Below, in pieces: positions 13,771 to 23,900 of a stretch of DNA of 64,000 nt (its first letter is position 1; each line of letters opens with the position of its first letter). Location of the stretch: NCBI GenBank assembly GCA_021234155.1, contig JAJEKV010000086.1, forward strand, positions 3,025,461-3,089,460, written 5' to 3'. The DNA is from Isoetes taiwanensis (lineage: Eukaryota > Streptophyta > Lycopodiopsida > Isoetales > Isoetaceae). The translations under genes were made by a program, and so were the position numbers. The notes beneath the pieces are model-generated. The model was not told the origin of the DNA and made no database searches. It worked only from the letters and a program-made list of their open reading frames with translations.

Positions 13771-13985
13771 CACCGCAACTAATCGCCATCGATCCTCGCA
13801 TCGTTGATGGAAGGAACCAAGACCCACCGCAACTAATCGCCATCGATCCCGCATCTTGCTGGAAGGAAACCAAGACCCACCGAACTAATCGCCATCGATC
13901 CTCGTATCAATGATGGAAGGAACCAAGACCCACGCGCAACTAACTGCCATCGGTGCATCATTGATGAAGGAAACCAAAACCGAGA
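13771..13985. repeat. Tandem repeat, about 54 bp x 4
   Basis: The unit CGCAACTAATCGCCATCGAT, followed by a variable GATGGAAGGAACCAAGACC part, occurs four times in a row, the last copy the most diverged. Copies vary by short gaps. The array gives misleading open frames in several phases, which I reject as genes. Confidence 0.75.
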
Positions 13986-14462
13986 TGGAACAGATATCAC
14001 ATGTAGGGAGGCTATCAACTAGTGGAGTGGACACCAAGAACCTCTTTATACTTTTCTCCTGTACATCTTTGGGCCTATCATTATGCGACACTCTAATACT
14101 TCTAGTAAAGGTGAAATTCCTCAGACCAAAGGCTGACTTCTCCATGAGAATTTTCAACAACACTCTCTCTCTCTCTTTTTTATGATGGTCATTTACAATG
14201 CAAGAACTTGATTTAGCTTCCTCGGATGAGTTGATCATCTTCTTCCCTTTTGAAAGCCTTGGCTTGAGACCTCCGCGATAAAAATTTATATATCCCTTTG
14301 GTTGCCTGTATACTTCAAAACCTCTGACTAGCTGCATGTAGATTGAGGATAGAGGCTATGTTTTAGCAAATTCCTTGGGCTTACGAGTTAACACATTGTT
14401 TTTAGCAATGTGGCAATAATGGAGAATACAAGAGCAAAGTGGGTTACTTAACTGTCTTTTCA

Positions 14463-14518
14463 ACTTAGACGATAAAAAAAACTTCGTGGACGTTAAAAAA
14501 AACTATTCTATTCTATTC
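14463..14518 (+). mobile_element. LINE 3-prime tail fragment
   Basis: The sequence GTGGACGTTAAAAAAAACT followed by TATTC repeats matches the 3-prime end of the full LINE copy ending near 60398 (GTGGACGATAAAAAAACT plus TATTC repeats). A second partial copy of the tail motif stands directly before it. It abuts a minus-strand exon, whose stop codon falls in the TATTC repeats. Confidence 0.55.
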
Positions 14519-14775
14519 TACTTAGATGATGCTGGAGAAATTATATTTTCTGGAATCTGAAGATCAAATTTTATTTCATTAGCCTTAGCCCATTCCAAAA
14601 CTGAAGTACGTACCATGCTTGACAATGCCTTTCTTGTTTCTTCTTGAGCTCGTATTACACACGGACTTTCGAAAAGTCCAAAAAGACATGTCTTTGCACG
14701 ATCCAACTAACCGACCATCTATAGGTGCTGCTTCTTCAGGTGCATCAAGCTGCTCCCCATCCAAATATCTATAAA
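14519..14775 (-). CDS. Unidentified exon ending at a LINE tail
   Basis: On the minus strand an AG acceptor near 14772 is followed by YLDGEQLDAPEEAAPIDGR. After one frame break, the reading continues as RAQEETRKALSSMVRTSVLE and EWAKANEIKFDLQIPEN to a stop in the LINE tail. It looks like authentic plant coding sequence (acidic, helical), but I do not recognise the family. It lies just downstream of the RING exon copies. Whether it belongs to that gene is unclear, since LUL proteins normally end shortly after the RING. Confidence 0.35.
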
Positions 14776-14799
14776 GTACATTATAACAAAAGTATCAGC

Positions 14800-14912
14800 T
14801 GTTAATCTCAAGCAATTGTTCCACCACATATCTACAGATGGGACAGCAGTTGGTTTGAAACCTCAAGATTTTGGCACATTCACTGCACATGCATCAAGAT
14901 ATACGCTTAAGA
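14800..14912 (-). CDS. RING-finger exon, LOG2/LUL-type E3 ligase (copy 2)
   Basis: Reads [20 protein letters not shown] and then [10 protein letters not shown]. Plant LOG2/LUL (mahogunin-like) ubiquitin ligases end with a C3HC4 RING whose second half is [20 protein letters not shown] followed by a VERLLEI segment, so the match is close. The zinc-binding SEC and CPIC cysteines are present. The first half of the RING (the CVIC and histidine part) is not found nearby, so this is a partial gene. A diverged copy of the same exon lies 735 bases upstream on this strand. Confidence 0.6.
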
Positions 14913-15527
14913 ACCGAGAGTGTCTTTTAAAAATTTAAAAATGTCCAAAAGAATCTAAATCTTACCATATTTTTTTGCATGGCACATCTTGAAGCATCCT
15001 TGTCTCTAATAGACATATCCAATCCTCCATCCACATAATTACTTCATTTGCCGTTAATGTTTTTATTCTTGATGTCGTTTTTGCCTTTCTCATATATCCG
15101 TGATCATAACACGATCATGCCATTATCATAATTCTTGTACACACAAAGCAGGCAACATAAAATTGACATGAAATCCGTGAATTTATCATGCCTATTGAAA
15201 AAATAACATTTCATCTCCGTGGCACCACAAACCCTTCCTGAATATATAATTCAGCGATAAATGTTTAACAATCCCCACTTTGGGATAGACTACACAAAAA
15301 TAGGGGTGTAATAAAATTTATCACTTAGAATAAACAATAGTAACCTTATCCTATCTTATAGCTGTCCCCCGCTTTTATTTTGAGATAAAGGGAGAAGTAT
15401 TTGTTTTAATACATAAAGAAATTAAACATCTTACCCGGTTATGGTACAACCCTGCTTCAAGCCATTCTCCTTTAGCATCCAGAACTCGAATTTGGAGCTA
15501 CCCTCATGAAGTTCCTGAACCGGAATT

Positions 15528-15651
15528 TGGGACCTTAATCTCAAGCCATTGCTCCAAAGACATATCTGCTGTTGGACAAAGAAGCTTGGTTTGAAACCTC
15601 AAAGACTTTGGTACATTCATCGCACATGCAATCGGCAGCAAGATATACACC
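15528..15651 (-). CDS. RING-finger exon, LOG2/LUL-type (copy 1, diverged)
   Basis: The reading includes CMCDECTKV, a FQT motif, a cysteine-proline pair and EQWLEIKV after frame changes. These parallel the RING second half in copy 2 and in the LUL family. The second cysteine pair is disrupted (CPT in place of CPIC) and the reading needs shifts, so this copy is probably non-functional unless the sequence has errors. A coding-like stretch follows it (FEFWMLKENGLKQGC, about 15440-15500) and is unidentified. Confidence 0.45.
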
Positions 15652-16149
15652 TAAGAATAATGATAAAGATCTTTTAAAATGAAATGTCCAAAGAATTTAA
15701 ATCTCACCATATGTCTCATGGCAATACCGTAGTATCCTTAGCTCGTAGACATACGATGAACCCATATCCACATAATTTTACTTCATTGCCATATTATATT
15801 TACTCTTGATGTCATTTCAGCCTTTCTCTATATCATTAGATCATAACATGATCATCCCATTATCATAATTTGTACACAATCGCATAATATTATACATGAG
15901 TCCCATATAACCTTGTTTAACTTAATCACCATATATTGCATTTGCCAGAGATGTTCACAGCAATAAATAACCGACATTTTACGAATAACCTCAAACAAAA
16001 ACAGATGCTCGACATAATCGTTAAAAAAATACAATAAATGAAAATTAGCTAGATATGAGTTTAGCTTTTCCTCTAGAATCTACCCCGTGCCTAATAGAAA
16101 TGCCGGTTTGGGTAGAAATTTTAATACTATAAAATAAACCCATTGTTTG

Positions 16150-18195
16150 AAGGGATCCTTAGTAGAATAGGAATAGAATAGTTTTTTATGGATCCCGCGA
16201 GACCAATCCTATGGGACCCGGGACCTGTATGAACTTTAAAGAAACTTATCGACCGTTAAAAAAACCCCGCCCCAAGGGCTTTAGGAAAACCAAAAGCGAT
16301 AAGAATGTCAAACTGCATAAGTATACATCATCATAAATGTGGCATGTACGCACGCTGTCGCGTTGCCCGGACATAGCTGATCTCGCATGTCCATGACCCT
16401 CCTCAAGGTATGATCCTAGCATCCGTGACGGATGCTGCGTGCTCAATGTCACAAAAGCGGTCGCCAGAGCCTGACCAACTCAAAGATAAGCCAGCCCGGA
16501 TTTGATCATATCTTGAGCAGCTTTGAAGGGTATGAGATTCATCCTCAATGATATATCCCATTTGGCGGCATTGGCATCGGCAGTGGCTCACCAATCCCGC
16601 ATCGCATCTCAATTAGAAGATGATGATGTGCCCAATGCGGGTAGGCCGATGAGTGGCGTCTTTTCATGGGCGAAGTGGGTGCGGGTGGCATTATGGAAGC
16701 CTCGTTCCAATGTGGAACCTGTGTCTTTGTCTTGACTGTTCAAAAATACAGCTTACTGATGAAGCAAGCGTCGAATATACCCTCAAGCTATGGCGTCTGC
16801 CTCTGTTTGCACATGTATGCACTGCATTTTCACACTTTGTCCATCCTAGCCATCCATTGGAGCTCTCTTTTCCCTCGGCTTATGCCTTGAAGGCGTTGGC
16901 CCATTACCATGTCTCGCTAGTTTTGGGAGGCGAGCATCGTCCATGTTGACCACCGGAAATAGACAATGTGGCGATCAAAGGGCGCCCTCACGAAGAGAGC
17001 AAGAACTCATTCCTTCCCAGAGAATTTGATATGGGACCTTGTGGACTTCACCCCTAGTGCCGTGCCAAGAAGGCTTTCTGCACCTGCCCAAGTCATTCCA
17101 AGTAGCGAGGATACTAACGGGGCCCCATACTTCAACCCCCATATAAGGACGGGGCTCCACTAAGACTTTGAAATGTGTGTGACTGGGTCCAATCATACAA
17201 CTCCGCTCTATGACTATTGTTTTGCATTGCATATAGTGCTTTCAGCCCTTGTAGTAACTTCGAGCCCGTATGGATGTGTCCCGGTGCATAGTAGACGGAA
17301 ACTCCACTCCCAAATATTTGTATGTGGATGCTACTTTTATTCGCCCTCGGAATTCAAGGAGGGATCCTCACCGGCTTAGAAGATGATATGAAAACCACCT
17401 TAGTCTTGGCCAAGTTGGCGTGCATATCGATTAAACTTACAAAATGTGTCCAGGGCATCGAGATGTCGCTGTTGCGCCCTGCTGGTGTGTGTAAGCTAGG
17501 AGGTCCACATCATCAGCATATATTAACTGCTTGATGATCTGGTAGAGAAGGTGAGCCCCGTCGCCCCCATTATCAGCAAGCCAGCTCTCCAATTGATCAA
17601 TGTAAAGCCCAAACAATGTTGGGAGAGGGGCATCCACAACCCGACGATACTACTATCAAATGGTTGGCTTGTGTCCTGCAACCGCCCCGAGCATCTTTCA
17701 TAAAGCGTACCTTTGCATTGCACAAATCTACAGGAACCCCCACACGCCCGTCTTGCCCATAGTTTTTCCCGAGGCGCGATGTCAAATGCGCTTTGCAAAA
17801 ATCCACAGAAAGCAACAATATAGATCGGGCCGGTTCTATTTGTCTTCAACGAGCTTCACCAATGTGAAGATGTGGTCAATGGTTGAGTGTCGGGTCTGAA
17901 TCCTGCTTTGGGTGAGGGGCCGTATCTCTTTGCCTCGCCCGGCCCGTCAGCTAGCTTGCTTTAGTGAGTAAATAGATGTCAATGCCAATCCAATGATGCC
18001 CATTTTTTTATTAAGTGTTTCTCCGCGAAGCCACGATCCACAACTGCGAGAATACAACCCGGCTTTGTTTACAATAGCCTTGTTGGCCCTCTAGCTTCTG
18101 CGGACTACCTCCACCTTACGCTTTTATCCCTCAAGGTTGCTTTGCCCATTGCCATTGCTATGGATGGGCGCGGTTTTACAAGCGAGTTGAAGGTC
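16150..18195 (-). mobile_element. LINE (non-LTR retrotransposon), copy 1, frameshifted
   Basis: On the minus strand this holds reverse-transcriptase motifs: AGFRPD-like text near 17900, AFDIAPREKLWA near 17790, PTLFGLYIDQLESWL near 17610 and LIYADDVDLLAY near 17520, the YADD catalytic box. After RT come a conserved linker and a cysteine-histidine motif (CQCRQMG, then EDESHTLQSC near 16540). The 3-prime end carries TATTC repeats near 16160. Reading needs several frame changes. It is over 80 percent alike by eye to the plus-strand copy at 58930-60400. The 5-prime edge runs directly into the PPR gene. Confidence 0.8.
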
Positions 18196-19420
18196 CGTCG
18201 GAGTACATACATATTTAGAATAGCATTATTGACAATATAATATTTGTTTTAGACACATGGTTCAAAATATTTGCATGCAACCACTTACCATTTACCATGG
18301 ACATTTGATCTGCACATGCATCAAGAATGCTAATGAAGATTAGACTATCTAGTTTCAGGTTCGAGCATCATACCTTGAAAAAGTTGGAGCGTTTTAGCAA
18401 TGCGTTTTAGCAATGCGTCCTTGACGAGTAAAGCCTACAATAATCGCATTCCAAATGGAGATGTCCCATTGTGGCATTGTGTCAAATGCTTTAGAAGCTT
18501 CCTCGATGTACCCATTTTGAGCATAACCAGCTAGCATAATGTTCCATGAGATCAAATTCCTCTGGGGCATTTTTTGACATGAATTAAAAGCCTTTGCAAA
18601 GTGTTGGCATTCAAGATGACTTGCAATTAAAGAATTCCAGGAAGTGATGTCCTTTGTGGCATTATATCAAAGAAGGCCCTCGCCTAAGCATAACTTGATA
18701 ATAAAGCATTCCATGACCTGAAACGATAGCAGTCCATGAGACAATATCTCGGCTGGGCATTTGACAAAAGAGTCCAACACCCTAGGTGCCGGAGCATATC
18801 TTTGAGATCAAGGCATTCCATGGAAGCTACATTTTAAAAGGTGTCTTGTTGAATAAATCCATTGCCTACCCAAAGTGACCATCTTGCGAGCATAACCATT
18901 AATCATGGTATTCCAAAGACCCGCATTTCTCGAGGCATTTTTCTAAAAATGTCAAGAGCTTCCTTCAACTTCCTGTTGGACATGGCGGATATCAATGCAT
19001 TCCATGCAAATCGCATCTAATTGTGGAATTTGAATAAAATGGTTAAAAGCACGTTCTGGCCGGCCTTGTTGACAATAAACCGAAATCATAGTGGTAGGCG
19101 ATAGCAAACTTTACGGGGAATACAATGGAATGATTCCTCAATTTCTTTGAACCATCCCTGTTGAGCTTAAGATGCAATCGTAATGTTAGAAGAATAGGAA
19201 TTACGTTTATCCATGTTATTAAAAACAACTCTAGCATCATGGAGAGCTCCACATTTGACATACATTCCGATAAGCAAGTTTGAAAGAAACAAATTTGTTT
19301 CTAGCCCATTTGCCACAATCGATTGGTGAAGATTCTTGCCTTAACGATAAAGTGCTTGGCACACTTTAGGTAACTAAAATCCCAATAAACAATATCCGTT
19401 TCATCCTTCTTCTTTTTGAA
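18196..19420 (-). pseudogene. PPR protein (PLS type), frameshifted, 3-prime truncated
   Basis: A long series of pentatricopeptide motifs reads on the minus strand: SIVANGLETNLFLSNLLIGM, MYVKCGALHDARVVFNNM, VYCQQGRPERAFNHF, AWNALISAMSNRKLKEALDI, then NIMLAGYAQNGYIEEASKAF, SIWNAIIVGF and FISILDACA. PLS-class PPR proteins bind organelle RNA and direct editing or splicing. The order N-terminal to C-terminal is intact, but at least five single-base frame breaks are needed. No E or DYW domain is present: the motif series stops at about 18200, where LINE sequence begins, so it is truncated or interrupted there. Confidence 0.75.
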
Positions 19421-19820
19421 AGTAAATGACCCGAAAATTACAACTAATGCCCACCACAATTTCCATTGGGTCTGGCACCCACTAATGCATCACTGAGCTC
19501 CAAACACCTTGAAACATACTTGCATCTCTGCTCTATTTTGCTTTCCAGAAGAAAGACACATAAACCAAAACCCGGGCTCCCGGCCAAGAACCTTTGTTAG
19601 CTGTAAATCTAGCCAGGTGATCTCCATGATGCATGCATCGACCTCCATAGCTAAGCTCGGATATGGAGCTGGTTAGCCAGTTTTCACATCGGCTGCCCTC
19701 AAACTTCGTCAAACCCGGCGAATCGAAGCCATCTAGCCTACAATAAATTGCTCTACCGAAGGAATGGGCGGATGACCGAAACACTTACAGGCACCGACCG
19801 GTTTTTTAAGAAATCCACCC

Positions 19821-19892
19821 GGTATATACTAGGCATATGCCAGCATATACCTGGATATGCCCACATACCCACATAAACGAGGGTTTGCCCTT
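19821..19892 (+). repeat. Palindromic dispersed repeat, copy B
   Basis: Shares with copy A the order GGCATATGCC, AGCATATACCTGGATATGCC, CCCACATAAAC, then GGGTTTGCCC. The second palindrome is half lost. It is in the same orientation as copy A and inverted relative to copy C. Confidence 0.55.
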
Positions 19893-20344
19893 ATAATCAA
19901 AATTTACACCACCAAGTATCAAAACATTATTGAAACGAAATTTTAGGGACCTTGAAATTTCGGCCCAGATCAACAGGTTTTTAAGAATCGAAATCTTCTA
20001 TCGATTCTGGCGAGCGACAATGGCGAGGGAACGCTGCTGGGAAGCGGCAAATTTCAAGCTCCTAAAAATTTCGTTGAAGAATTTTCGCATGACGAAAAAT
20101 TTAGCTCAAATTTTTTTTAGCCCATTTCGCGGCGATGCCACTGCCACTTCATTAACCCACCGCCACGTCGGCGGGTGTCGCCGAAAATTTCTTGTAGCGA
20201 ATTTTTGGTCATGAAAATTACTCCTTCCAAAGAGGGCAGCCCTCCGATGCATCAACGTCTTGTTTGTGAAGGGTGCAATGGCAATGGTGCTGGTTGGCTT
20301 TGCTTACGTGGCAAGGGCTGGAAACCCCTAATGGGGATGTGCCC
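19893..20344. other. Non-coding; repeated AAATTTCG motifs
   Basis: Between 19940 and 20220 the motif GAAATTTCG or GAAAATTTC and its complement CGAAAATTT or CGAAAAATTT recur at least five times. This gives short inverted repeats and resembles the body of a small MITE-like element. No coding frame is supported. Confidence 0.35.
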
Positions 20345-20347
20345 TTA

Positions 20348-20693
20348 GGGCCGGGTCACATGATCATGTTGACATGATCTAGTTCATGTTGACATGAACG
20401 TTTCTAAAACACCGCGGTCACATGTTCATTTAAAGAAGTAATGCCACGTCAAAACATCATTAACCGTTCAACAAAAACTTTTAAAAATTGGACGGGTGAG
20501 TCTTTTCAAGATTGCAACGTGTCAAAATTAAAAGGGTTCATGTCAACATGAACTCCTTCAGCCGAAGAGAGAGCCGGTTGAATCCATCGATGTTGACATC
20601 AAGCCTTCCATGTCAAAAAGTATCATGTGACCCGTAGTTTTTTACATTTTGACGTCTATCGCTTCATGTTGATATGTACATGTGACCACACCC
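20348..20693. mobile_element. PIF/Harbinger-like MITE, 346 bp
   Basis: Terminal inverted repeats begin GGGCCGGGTCACATG (left) and GGGTGTGGTCACATG (right, complement) and extend with mismatches for about 30 bases. Both ends are flanked by TTA (20345-20347 and 20694-20696), a three-base target duplication as made by PIF/Harbinger elements. Inside are further palindromes of the type GTTCATGTTGACATGAAC. There is no transposase, so it is non-autonomous. Class assignment is from the TTA target site and GG-starting ends. Confidence 0.7.
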
Positions 20694-20976
20694 TTAGCCT
20701 GGTTGAAGTTAAACGAATTTTAATGCATATGGCACAAGAGCACATCTCAAATCATATTGAAACTTGTTTCCCTTTGCTGTTGAAACATTGGTTAATTACA
20801 GTCAATTAACTTCCAACTCGACCACAAACCCAAGGATGCAAAATTTGCCATTCCATCTTATCCGTCTGATTGTAATATTACATTCAATTCCCTCTCAGAA
20901 GTTCAATTCATATATCTTTATCACTTTACAATATGCAGTCATTGAGAATCAAACAATTGTGAATTCATCGATACTT

Positions 20977-23900
20977 TCAAGGGCGCAAAATTTGAGGGTG
21001 CATCCCGTGACCTCTTCTGAAGCCTGATAAATAGTGACCTGCATCACAAACGCGGGCAGCAGCCTGTCGTCCAGAGAGGGTTGCTCCTTCCATACTATCA
21101 ATGTAGTCCTGCAAGTATAGAGGTGTTAATGATATTGATATGCCAAACTTATCTTTTTCCCCCCTACCTGTTTTGTGTACGAGCCAGCCAAAAAGAAGTT
21201 AGAAATAGGAGTCTTTTGATCTGGTCTAAATGGATCCATCCCAGGTGCCTCACGATATAATGACTGTGCAATCTTGACAACTGATGACCAAGTCATCTCC
21301 AGGCCTCGAGAGGATGGAAATAAAGAATGAACCTGAGAATAGAGACGCTTGTTAAATTCCCTTCGTGTGTGTATATACATGGGTAATCCATTATTTATAT
21401 GTAATAAAAATATTATTAATAGAATTTTCCATTCTATTAATTTCTATATGGATTGACGCATGTTTCTTATTGGAAAAAATTAGAACTTGTGTAGCGCTAA
21501 AGATTTTTTTTATGCAAGTTACTTTGACGATATACCTCCATCACTGTCAATTTTTTCAGAATGCCTTGACATCAAAATGCAGTTCCTGCCTAAAATGGGA
21601 TGAATATAGAGATAACTGACTAAAATTTTCTGGCACTTTGTATGCCCCTGTTACTGTAATTTTCTTCCTTATTGTAATTATGTAAACAAGAAATAGGATA
21701 ACGACAATGACCTTTTGGTCTACCTGTTCAAGTACTTTCTTTGCAATAATATCATTCGGAAGAGGCATATCTGAGTTCACCTGGTGTTATACCACCCTGC
21801 AGAACGAGAAGCACTTTGTTATCTCTGCCAAACCTCAGCTAAAAACCATAATCAAATTGATGGTTTTCTCCAAAACTCACTGGAGAAGAGATCCTTCACC
21901 AGGTTTGTAGTAATCCTGTGGTGATGCTAGTGCAAGGTCTGCAAAACAAGAAATCAGCATCTGCTGAATATAGTAGGTTATCAAGTCCAACCCGCTTGCT
22001 TCAACTGCCTGCGATAACACAGTGAACTTTGATTTGTTATGGGGAAACAAACATAAAACATTATAATATTACAAATCAGTTGATAAAAACTTTCTAGCAA
22101 GCTGAACTAATATATGCACAATGCACATGAATTTTCTAATAATATTATGCAAAGAAACTATGTGAATATCCTTCATTGGTATAAAGTCCCTGTGAGTCCA
22201 AAGGAGCAAGTCTCTTCTTATCTATGAGCAAAGTTTTTTTAAGTCAAAAAATCTCCACTACCAATTTTTCTTTAAACCATAACACAGATCCACAAAGTAT
22301 CATTGGTTGTCTTTATTTTGAATCAATAAATTAATAGTCTAGCTATAACAGGGATTATATGCTGCAGCCGCACAATGCGAGACCTTGTGCATTAGGCACA
22401 GATTTAGGCATTTGATCAGAATGGAAGGGCAAAAAAGGGTACATGCCGCGACAATCATTATATGCATACCAAATTGGATGTCTGAGGAAAGCTGGACCAG
22501 ATGCCAATTTGAATATGATATGGACAAGGTCTACAACCTTGGCATACATCATTGACGTACGTACCTCGAGAGTTCAATATCTCTCATCTCCGTTACCCAT
22601 CCATTAAAACGAAGCTGAACAGTGACAACTGGAACCCCAACCAGTTTGTAAATATTGTCAAAAATTGCCACTCCCTCCATCGTTCAGGAAGGATTTTTTA
22701 ATCCCAGGTATATCACATGCTTTAAAAAAAAAAAAAAAAAAAAGAAACAGTGAGGTCCTTTAAACATATAACTTGAGCAGAAAATGTAACACCAATAATG
22801 CAAAATCATGTCTAGAATTTGATTCATACCTGCAACATATGCATCAGCTTTCACAATCTGCTTTTGTGTTTGCCCTGCCAAATATATTAAAATATGAATG
22901 AGCATATAGATTCTTATTAGCTTAATAGGATACCCTGCCTAGTTTTGGAAAACATAAATATGAATGAGCATAGATTCTTATTAGCTTAATAGGATACCCT
23001 GCCTACTTTTGGAAAAACATGTCAGCATAAACACTCTTTGCTTTCGCAAATAGCAGATCCAAAGCTTCCATAGTAGCAGGGTGCATTTAAACTTCTGAGA
23101 AGCCATAATGGACAACATTGGTCTGCACATCTTACTTTCCCTGTATTCAACTTAAATTGATTACCACCCAGGTCAATCCTTTGGTCTAAGTTCATTATGA
23201 CCTACATTGCATGGATAATGTTAATGCCCCCTTCATTAAACATTTATGAAATCATCACCGGGAATATCGGGAAGTTACAGTTATTAAATTTCCAAGGATA
23301 TTAGACTTCCAATAAGCTTGGTTTGCCATTTGATATTTTCTGTCTTTCCATTTAAGTAGGGTGAATAAACGATCCTTGGACCATTTAAGTCCACCCCAGT
23401 TCAAAGATATCATCTCCAACGTATTCTTTATGGATATTTCATGAGGGACATTGTGGGCAAAACAATCAACTAGAGTGCTTTGCATGATATGGCTGCCATA
23501 TATGGGAGGACTGCGAGGTGAGATGATTGCCAAGAAAGGTGAAGCATATCATGGGTGATGTTCAAGATTGGACAACGCTAATTTTATTTTCTCATGAACA
23601 ATGTATACTCAAAAGTTTTATCAAAATGTAAGGATCCCAAATGCAGCCTTGGCAAGGAATTTCAATGCTCTTCTGTAACAACATGGGACACCATGGGAAG
23701 TGACTAAACAACCCAACATTGTACAGCACAGTTAGCTTCTATTTCTCTTAAATCATGATCATTGATAACAAGAGCATTGGAGACTATTTGGGACTTGATA
23801 ACAAATAATTTCCATATTTCCAGGCTGAGAATATGGAATAACCTTTGACATGGCAAGCCACGTAGCGTTATCTTTCCCCTTCTGGAGTGTAGTCATATAA

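Larger units (their letters stand above)
14795..15880. repeat. Direct duplication containing a RING exon
   Basis: The blocks 14795-15150 and 15535-15880 share the RING exon, the following intron-like CATATCCACATAATT region and a run ending in CATTATCATAAT. They are in the same order and orientation, about 735 bases apart. Identity is moderate with many small gaps, so the duplication is old or the sequence is noisy. Confidence 0.6.

Noticed and set aside
13885-14337. 150-codon minus-strand frame
   Set aside because: Its C-terminal part runs through the 54-base tandem repeat and no domain is recognised, so it is not called as a gene.
22721-22743. Poly-A run as a sign of a retro-insertion
   Set aside because: It is the pyrimidine tract (on the minus strand) directly before the acceptor of ZDS exon 10.
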